Below are positions 7,111-11,555 of a stretch of 12,834 bases of DNA, piece after piece. Source of the stretch: Nitrospinae bacterium RIFCSPLOWO2_12_FULL_45_22 (GTDB lineage Bacteria; 2-12-FULL-45-22); NCBI GenBank assembly GCA_001803565.1, contig MHDQ01000288.1, positions 1-12,834 on the forward strand. The letters run 5' to 3'. Below the pieces are notes generated by a model. The model ran no database searches. It worked only from the letters and a program-made list of their open reading frames with translations, and was not told the DNA's origin. How positions within the stretch are numbered: the stretch's first letter is position 1; the number at the start of each line of letters is the position of its first letter. A program made the translations under genes and the position numbers.

Positions 7111-7136
7111 TCAGACCTTTTAAGGGAGGTAAGCAG

Positions 7137-7496
7137 ATGGCAAAGACGTTGTATGTAGGGAATGTTTCTCCCCAAGCAAGTGAGAATGATTTATTAGAAC
7201 TCTTCCAACAAGCTGGTCCAGTAGACTCTATCCGGGTACTAAAAGATCCCCATTCTGGTATATCAAGGGGGTTTGGTTTTGTGGAGATGGCTAACCAGGA
7301 AGATGCCCAAAGGGCAATTAGCATGTTCAACAATCATCGTTTAAAAGATAAAGAACTGATCGTCAATGAGGCCCGGCCTAGGCGTCCTGTTGACCGACCC
7401 GGTCGCAGCAGCGGTGGTGGTGGCCGGAGGGATTATTTTTCTGGGGGTGCCGGTCGCAGCAGCGGTGGTGGTGGTGGTGGCCGGAAGAGATACTAA
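7137..7496 (+). CDS. RRM-domain RNA-binding protein with Gly/Arg-rich tail
   Basis: Small single-RRM protein of 119 residues, like the cyanobacterial Rbp and other bacterial glycine-rich RNA-binding proteins. RNP2 is LYVGNV (residues 4-9) and RNP1 is RGFGFVEM (about 44-51), both retaining the aromatic residues that stack on RNA. The RRM ends near residue 80 (VNEARPRR). A low-complexity tail follows, made of two GRSSGGGG units, a DYF insert and a basic end (GGRKRY). Such proteins are often cold-induced and act as RNA chaperones in the cytoplasm. AAGGGAGGT at 7122-7130 supports ATG 7137. The gene has its own promoter and leader hairpin, and rpsU follows by 155 bases on the same strand, so co-transcription is possible. 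Confidence 0.92.
   Translation: MAKTLYVGNVSPQASENDLLELFQQAGPVDSIRVLKDPHSGISRGFGFVEMANQEDAQRAISMFNNHRLKDKELIVNEARPRRPVDRPGRSSGGGGRRDYFSGGAGRSSGGGGGGRKRY
7401..7485 (+). repeat. Direct DNA repeat encoding the Gly-rich tail
   Basis: GGTCGCAGCAGCGGTGGTGG begins at 7401 and again at 7452, and each copy ends in GGCCGGA. The second copy carries two extra GGT triplets. This is the sort of tract that lengthens and shortens by slippage without shifting frame. Confidence 0.75.
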
Positions 7497-7651
7497 TAAA
7501 CTACGGTTAATTGTAAATATCCCTCGGCCGGCAAGACTTTTACCTTCCCGGTTGACCATGAGAAATGCTGCGGAGAGCTACTCCCGAAGAATTGGCTGAA
7601 GGGTTTATTAGATAAAATAGGATATTGTGTGATATAGATAAGGGAGGAATA

Positions 7652-7828
7652 ATGGGTAACCCATTAGAAGTCAAGGTATATGATGATCTGGAGAGGGCTT
7701 TAAGAAATCTTAAAAAGAAGGTTATCCAGGAAGGGGTCTTTAAGGAACTGAAAAAAAGGCGCTTCCACGAGAAACCCAGTGTAAAGCGAAAGAGGAAGAA
7801 GTTAGAGGCTTCCAGGAAACGGCCTTAG
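7652..7828 (+). CDS. rpsU: Small ribosomal subunit protein bS21
   Basis: A 58-residue, strongly basic protein matching bS21. It has an N-terminal EVKVYDDLERALRNLKKKV and a central KKRRFHEKPSVKRKRK, with a basic C-terminus. It sits on the 30S subunit near the anti-Shine-Dalgarno end of 16S rRNA and helps initiation. The open frame extends upstream to a TTG at 7625, but AGGGAGG at 7641-7647 places initiation at ATG 7652, which gives the normal family length. It follows the RRM gene, and that pairing suggests adjustment of translation to stress or cold. No clear promoter of its own was found; a poor candidate is TTGGCT (7592) with TAAAAT (7613) at 15-base spacing. Confidence 0.93.
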   Translation: MGNPLEVKVYDDLERALRNLKKKVIQEGVFKELKKRRFHEKPSVKRKRKKLEASRKRP

Positions 7829-8070
7829 TAAGAAATAGATCATGATAGCTCTTGAACTATACCTTTTCTAGAAAGTACTCACCCAACTACCAACCTCTTA
7901 AACTCTTGTCGCAGAGAACGCAGAGAAAAATGACCTTTTTTACCTCTGCGGACTCTGCGTCTGTTGCGGTTAATTTCCACTTTTTCTGCACCTAAAAACC
8001 ATCTCATATCCTGCCTCTATCCTTGCTAAAGGATAAAATTTTGGGACATGTCCAAATATATCCCGAATGG
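7829..8070. other. Gene-free stretch between rpsU and the nikR promoter
   Basis: No coding region is supported. It contains one strong inverted repeat of the CGCAGAG type (listed separately). A 10-base perfect palindrome, GGACATGTCC, lies at 8044-8053, 18 bases ahead of the nikR -35 box. No convincing rpsU terminator is visible. Confidence 0.5.
7910..7959. repeat. CGCAGAG-type inverted repeat
   Basis: CGCAGAGAACGCAGAG (7910-7925) pairs with CTCTGCGGACTCTGCG (7944-7959) at 14 of 16 positions across an 18-base loop. Each arm is itself a tandem of CGCAGAG units. Similar short repeats are, as I recall, scattered through many environmental bacterial genomes. It could fold into a stable hairpin downstream of rpsU and serve as a barrier to decay or a weak terminator, though no T-run follows. 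Confidence 0.6.
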
Positions 8071-8100
8071 TTGACAGAGGGGTTGATTTAGTGGTACAAT
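8071..8100 (+). promoter_or_regulatory. Promoter of nikR and probably the nickel cluster
   Basis: TTGACA (8071-8076) and TACAAT (8095-8100) are separated by 18 bases. The start point would be near 8107, about 37 bases ahead of the nikR ATG. The -10 is overlapped by the candidate NikR operator. Confidence 0.75.
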
Positions 8101-8117
8101 TTATTTTTTGGTAACAC
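8091..8117. promoter_or_regulatory. Candidate NikR operator
   Basis: GTGGTAC (8091-8097) and GTAACAC (8111-8117) form an inverted pair matching at six of seven positions with a 13-base spacer. This is the layout I recall for deltaproteobacterial NikR sites, GTGTTAC-N13/14-GTAACAC. It covers the -10 hexamer and the start point, so bound NikR would block transcription. Confidence 0.65.
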
Positions 8118-8143
8118 CTAAGGGGGACAATAGGGAGAGAATA

Positions 8144-8563
8144 ATGGGGGGATTAGTCAGGTTTGGTGTTTCTATAGACTCAAAGCTACTGACCCTTTTT
8201 GATAAATTAATCGCCGAAAAGGGCTATACTAACCGCTCCGAAGCTATCCGGGATTTGATCCGAGACCTCCTGGTGGAGACTCGGTGGGAGAAAGGGGATG
8301 AAGAGGCTATTGGGATTATCAGTATTGTCTATAGTCACGAGGTAAGGGAGTTGATGGAAAAATTGGCGGATTTGCAGCACCAGAACTATGCCGCCATCGT
8401 CTCTACCTTACATCTCCACCTGGACCAGCATAACTGTCTGGAAGTCCTTATTGTAAAAGGGAAGAACCAAGAGATAAGAAAAATTTCTGATGGCCTCATT
8501 GCTACTAAAGGGGTAAGGCATGGTCGGCTGACCCTTGCTAGCACCGGTAAGGATCTGTACTGA
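8144..8563 (+). CDS. nikR: Nickel-responsive regulator NikR
   Basis: Ribbon-helix-helix repressor of 139 residues. The N-terminal RHH domain starts VRFGVSIDSKLLTLFD, with the TNRSEAIRDLIRDLL helix. The C-terminal ACT-like domain carries the full high-affinity Ni site: His79, His90, His92 and Cys98 (in LHLHLDQHNCLEV), each shifted by exactly three from E. coli His76, His87, His89 and Cys95. The open frame runs up to a TTG at 8108, but AGGGAG at 8132-8137 with six-base spacing supports ATG 8144 and the usual family length. It is first in a cluster with an ECF metal transporter and has a matching operator on its own promoter. It should therefore repress both itself and, if co-transcribed, the transporter when Ni is plentiful. 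Confidence 0.95.
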   Translation: MGGLVRFGVSIDSKLLTLFDKLIAEKGYTNRSEAIRDLIRDLLVETRWEKGDEEAIGIISIVYSHEVRELMEKLADLQHQNYAAIVSTLHLHLDQHNCLEVLIVKGKNQEIRKISDGLIATKGVRHGRLTLASTGKDLY

Positions 8564-8594
8564 ATAAATAATAGAGAATTTGTGATTACCTGGC

Positions 8595-8610
8595 CACGAA
8601 GGGACACGAA
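8595..8610. repeat. CACGAA tandem repeat
   Basis: CACGAA occurs at 8595-8600 and 8605-8610, ten bases apart. It is the reverse complement of the TTCGTG units at 6821-6852, so the same short dispersed repeat type appears twice in the window in opposite orientation. Confidence 0.4.
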
Positions 8611-8721
8611 AGGGGCACTAAAAAGAAACTCAGCCTCTTTGGTAATTGAACAGTCACAAAAAATTTTCTCTTTTTAGTAACACAATTTTCCCTTTTTGCC
8701 CTGCTACTATCTGTTATTTTT

Positions 8722-9495
8722 ATGGGAAAAGTATTATTAACCGCTGATTATCCTTACCCAGAGAAATTGGGCTGCCTGGCCAGACTGAGACCCCGGAGCC
8801 AGATAGTGGGCCTGTTAGGTTATGTCATCTCCGTAGTCTCGGTTCCTACCGCAGATTTTTTTGGGCTGAGCAGGCATTTTCTATTGCTCTGCATCATTAT
8901 TGCGCTAGCCCGGGTATCTATCCCTTTTCTTTTAAAGAGGTGCCTGGTCTTATTCCCTTTTGTCTTTCTGGTAGCGGCCTTCATCCCTTTTCTCAAGGAA
9001 GGAAGGGTATTGGTGGAGTTCGACCTCCCAGTTATCAAGCTGGGGCTGACTGAAGAAGGCCTCTTGCTCTTCCTTACGGTTTCTTTTAAGGCCCTTTTGT
9101 CCTTTTTGGCCCTGACGACCCTGATGGCTATCTGCCCTTTTCCCCAACTCCTCAAGGCATTGGAGAGGCTGAAGATACCCCGGATATTGCTTGTGATGCT
9201 CTCGATACTCTACCGCTATCTCCTGATCCTCCTGGAAGAGGGGCAGAGGATAATGCTGGCCCGCGATATCCGATATTTTGGTGGCCACTACAAAGAACAG
9301 CCCCGCATATTGGGAAATATGCTTGGCAGTATATTTATAAGGACTTATGAGCGGGCCGAGCGGGTCTATGGCGCTATGCTAGTACGGGGTTACCAGGGGC
9401 GGGTAGTGATTTTAGAAGAAAACAAGGCCACCTATAGAGATTTTATCTTTTTGCTGATCATTCTAACTACCCTTATATGCATCCAGCTATGGTAA
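8722..9495 (+). CDS. cbiQ: ECF nickel/cobalt transporter T component (CbiQ/NikQ)
   Basis: Transmembrane coupling subunit of a group I energy-coupling-factor importer, 257 residues with about five hydrophobic segments between residues 28 and 160 plus one at the C-terminus. The cytoplasmic helices that contact the ATPases carry the two expected short motifs: LARDIRYFG (ARD where ARG is common) and AMLVRGYQG. No clear ribosome site precedes ATG 8722; the 158-base gap from nikR leaves room for a separate promoter, but none is obvious. The last codons are altered by a palindromic element: the stop TAA at 9493-9495 lies inside the element's first bases. Without it the gene would end CTA TGA, overlapping cbiO. 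Nickel is favoured over cobalt because nikR is adjacent. Confidence 0.92.
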   Translation: MGKVLLTADYPYPEKLGCLARLRPRSQIVGLLGYVISVVSVPTADFFGLSRHFLLLCIIIALARVSIPFLLKRCLVLFPFVFLVAAFIPFLKEGRVLVEFDLPVIKLGLTEEGLLLFLTVSFKALLSFLALTTLMAICPFPQLLKALERLKIPRILLVMLSILYRYLLILLEEGQRIMLARDIRYFGGHYKEQPRILGNMLGSIFIRTYERAERVYGAMLVRGYQGRVVILEENKATYRDFIFLLIILTTLICIQLW

Positions 9496-9572
9496 CAGTT
9501 CACGGAGTTCAGGTAACAGGGTTCAGGAAAAGACTTCCCGACAACTGATCCCTGAACCCAGTGAACTATTAC
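9492..9572. mobile_element. Palindromic miniature element at the cbiQ/cbiO junction
   Basis: The ends GTAACAGTTCAC (9492-9503) and GTGAACTATTAC (9561-9572) are inverted copies matching at 11 of 12 positions. An inner pair, GGGTTCAGG (about 9520) and CCCTGAACCC (9550-9559), makes the whole 81-base unit able to fold. It is flanked by 13-base direct copies of GCATCCAGCTATG at 9479-9491 and 9576-9588. This is consistent with a target duplication, with three extra bases (TAG) on the right. It encodes nothing, so any movement would need a transposase supplied elsewhere. Confidence 0.7.
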
Positions 9573-9585
9573 TAGGCATCCAGCT

Positions 9586-10401
9586 ATGATAGGTGTGAAA
9601 CCGGCTATAAAGGTCACTAACTTGAGGTATTCGTATCCAGATAAGACATTGGGCCTGAATGGTATAACCTTCGAGATAACAGAGAAAGAGCTTGTTTGCT
9701 TCATTGGTACCAATGGATCGGGTAAGACCACTTTACTGCTGAATCTAATGGGTATATTGGTAGGCGAAGGCGAGATAGAGATATTGGGGAGTCGGCTGCA
9801 AAAGAAGAACCAGCGCGAGATCTGGCGCCAAATGGGATTCTTATTCCAGAACCCGGACGATCAACTGTTTTCCCTTACGGTTCAGGATGATGTGACCTTT
9901 GGCCCTTTGAATATGGGCTGGCCCCGAGAAAGGGTTTTACAAGCCTCAGCAAAGGCCCTGAGTCAGGTAGGGCTGGATGGTTTTCAAGGGCGATCTCCCC
10001 ATCGGCTCAGCTTCGGAGAGAAGAAAAGGGTAGGATTAGCTTCTATCCTGGCTATGGAGCCCAGGATTCTTCTGCTTGACGAACCTACAGCCGGTTTAGA
10101 CCCCCGCAGCTCTACAGAATTCATTGATCTCCTGGATGATCTTCATCACCAGGGTAAGACTATCCTGGTGGCCACTCATGACCTACACCTGGTCTATGAA
10201 ATAGCCCAGCGGGTTATGGTTTTGGGGGAGAATAAAACGATAGTAGCCGAGGGTGACCCTCGAAAACTGCTGCGAGACTCTGAGCTTCTCCTAAAAAATA
10301 ATCTGATCCATCAGCACCGCCACGGGCATCGCCGCACAACCCATATCCATCACCACTACCACCTGGGACATGAGCATCATTTAGAAGAGAGAACAGAGTA
10401 A
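9586..10401 (+). CDS. cbiO: ECF nickel/cobalt transporter ATPase (CbiO/NikO) with His-rich tail
   Basis: Cytoplasmic ATPase of 271 residues driving metal import. Motifs: Walker A GTNGSGKTT (41-49), Q-loop FQNPDDQLF, which is diagnostic of ECF ATPases, signature LSFGEKKR, Walker B RILLLDEP, D-loop GLD and switch ATHDL. After the ATPase core, residues 241-265 contain 12 histidines in runs such as HQHRHGH and HIHHHYH, which should bind Ni or similar metals. ATG 9586 lies inside the right-hand 13-base duplicate flanking the palindromic element. No good ribosome site precedes it, in keeping with an ancestral ATGA overlap with cbiQ and translational coupling that the insertion has since stretched by about 90 bases. 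Its stop overlaps the cbiM start by one base (TAATG). Confidence 0.94.
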   Translation: MIGVKPAIKVTNLRYSYPDKTLGLNGITFEITEKELVCFIGTNGSGKTTLLLNLMGILVGEGEIEILGSRLQKKNQREIWRQMGFLFQNPDDQLFSLTVQDDVTFGPLNMGWPRERVLQASAKALSQVGLDGFQGRSPHRLSFGEKKRVGLASILAMEPRILLLDEPTAGLDPRSSTEFIDLLDDLHHQGKTILVATHDLHLVYEIAQRVMVLGENKTIVAEGDPRKLLRDSELLLKNNLIHQHRHGHRRTTHIHHHYHLGHEHHLEERTE

Positions 10402-11033
10402 TGCATATACCAGATGGTTTTTTGGATACTAAGACCTGGGTATCCCTCTATCTGGTCTCGGCAGGGGCAATAGGCATTTCCGTTAACCGGGCTAACCGTC
10501 AGATGGAAGATAAAAGGATACCGCTCATGGGGGTGATGGCAGCCTTTGTCTTTGTGGCGCAGATGCTGAACTTCCCGGTCGCTGGTGGCACCAGTGGTCA
10601 TTTTGTTGGGGCTGCGTTTATTGCTATCCTATTGGGTCCTTGGGCTGCCCTCCTGGTTATAACCAGTATACTCCTGGTACAATGTTTACTATTTCAAGAT
10701 GGGGGCCTTACGGCTCTAGGAGCCAATATTTTCAATATGGGGATAGTGGGTGGCTTTATTGGTTTTTATAGCTATCTAGGGATTAGTTATCTCTTCCCAA
10801 AGAAAGGTTTGTTGGCAGCCGCATTTCTGGCAGGGTTTTTGTCTGTCCTGACCTCAGCTACGGCCTGTGCCTTGGAGCTGGCCTTTTCCGGGACGGTTCC
10901 TCTAATGCCTGGGTTAATAGCTATTAGTTTTGTCCATACCCCCATTGGTCTGGGAGAAGGTTTGATCAATATAGGGGCTATCCTATTCCTCCAGAAGACT
11001 AGGCCAGACTTACTAGAGCTAGATCGCATGTAG
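10401..11033 (+). CDS. cbiM: ECF nickel/cobalt transporter S component (CbiM/NikM)
   Basis: Substrate-binding membrane subunit of 210 residues with about seven hydrophobic segments. The N-terminus MHIPDGFLD is the family signature: Met1 and His2 fold back into the membrane and, with His67 (in GGTSGHFVGA), make the metal site known from NikM structures. All three are in place. Other hallmarks are the QDGGLTALGANIFNMG segment and the FVHTPIGLGEGL loop. The true start is certain because Met1 itself is a ligand. It is translationally coupled to cbiO. Specificity for Ni rather than Co is inferred from nikR and the PDGLE-type partner. Confidence 0.95.
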   Translation: MHIPDGFLDTKTWVSLYLVSAGAIGISVNRANRQMEDKRIPLMGVMAAFVFVAQMLNFPVAGGTSGHFVGAAFIAILLGPWAALLVITSILLVQCLLFQDGGLTALGANIFNMGIVGGFIGFYSYLGISYLFPKKGLLAAAFLAGFLSVLTSATACALELAFSGTVPLMPGLIAISFVHTPIGLGEGLINIGAILFLQKTRPDLLELDRM

Positions 11034-11064
11034 ATGTGACACTAAATAGGAGGAGGAAAGGCCA

Positions 11065-11343
11065 TTGCCTAACAAGGCATCCTGGCCGTTTTGGCTGCTC
11101 ATAGGTATTCTTATTCTGCTGACACCCTTTGCCTCTGAGCTCCCGGATGGCCTGGAAAGGGTAGCACATGACCTGGGTTTTATGAAGCAGGATAAAACCG
11201 GGGCTATTATCAGCAGCCCCCTGGCCGACTATAGCATCTCCGGCCTGGCTAAGAATAAGCTATCTACTGCGCTCGCCTGCGTAGTCGGAGTGGTATTGGT
11301 TTTTCTTATTAGTTGTAGCATTGCAAAATGGCGATCTTTGTAA
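11065..11343 (+). CDS. nikN: PDGLE-domain small subunit of the nickel ECF transporter (NikN/CbiN type)
   Basis: Small membrane protein of 92 residues with two hydrophobic segments (about 7-22 and 67-85) around a periplasmic loop. The loop begins with the signature SELPDGLERVAHDLGF, typical of NikN/CbiN-like accessory subunits that promote metal loading of NikM/CbiM. It starts at TTG 11065, supported by GGAGGAGG at 11049-11056 with eight-base spacing; no ATG is suitably placed. It is the last gene of the nickel cluster, 31 bases after cbiM. In some species this domain is fused to NikM; here it is separate. Confidence 0.9.
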   Translation: MPNKASWPFWLLIGILILLTPFASELPDGLERVAHDLGFMKQDKTGAIISSPLADYSISGLAKNKLSTALACVVGVVLVFLISCSIAKWRSL

Positions 11344-11414
11344 ATGACTTTTTATCTATTAAGGTTAGAGCGGGGGTATGCTCATTACTAAAGTAAGGAG
11401 TAATAATATTTAGT

Positions 11415-11443
11415 TTGACTTCCGAAAAGGACATTTATATAAT
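11415..11443 (+). promoter_or_regulatory. Near-consensus promoter of the radical SAM gene
   Basis: TTGACT (11415-11420) and TATAAT (11438-11443) are 17 bases apart. Transcription would start near 11450, inside the palindrome that follows, giving a leader of about 105 bases. The 11344-11414 stretch shows only a weak hairpin (ATTACT/AGTAAT, 11384-11404) without a T-run. Confidence 0.75.
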
Positions 11444-11459
11444 ATGAACTATAGTTCAT
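11444..11459. promoter_or_regulatory. Perfect 16-bp palindrome, likely operator
   Basis: ATGAACTATAGTTCAT is perfectly self-complementary and abuts the -10 box, covering the predicted start point. Size and position fit the operator of a dimeric repressor of the TetR, MarR or GntR kind. No such regulator gene is in the window. Confidence 0.65.
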
Positions 11460-11555
11460 TTTTTAATTGCTTGATAGGCCGATGGAGATACCGAAGGCGA
11501 GAGAAAAGTTTGCTTCCGAGTAATTTGTAGAATGAAGAATTAGGGAGGAGAATTT

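Larger units (their letters stand above)
6507..7136. other. Divergent intergenic region of about 630 bases
   Basis: No gene is supported. From left to right it holds the tungstate regulator's leader and promoter, phased GTTAT repeats, the nested palindromic element, and three TTCGTG units (6821-6826, 6838-6843, 6847-6852) of a short dispersed repeat. The rightward promoter and terminator-like leader of the RRM gene follow. The stretch is distinctly AT-rich relative to the flanking genes. Confidence 0.6.

Noticed and set aside
7910-7959. CRISPR-like array
   Set aside because: The CGCAGAG units form one inverted pair, not regularly spaced direct repeats, and no cas genes are present.
8044-8053. 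GGACATGTCC palindrome as an operator for nikR
   Set aside because: It is only ten bases long, lies 18 bases ahead of the -35 box and has no second copy in the window, so chance is a sufficient explanation.
8576-8683. Second NikR operator before cbiQ
   Set aside because: GTAACAC at 8677-8683 has no partner half-site at 13-14 bases. The resemblance to GTGATTAC at 8582-8589 is too distant and needs an inserted base.
8820-9288. Reverse-strand open frames opposite cbiQ
   Set aside because: They lie entirely within a convincing membrane protein gene, are Lys/Arg/Gln-rich as expected for antisense of hydrophobic codons, and lack ribosome sites.
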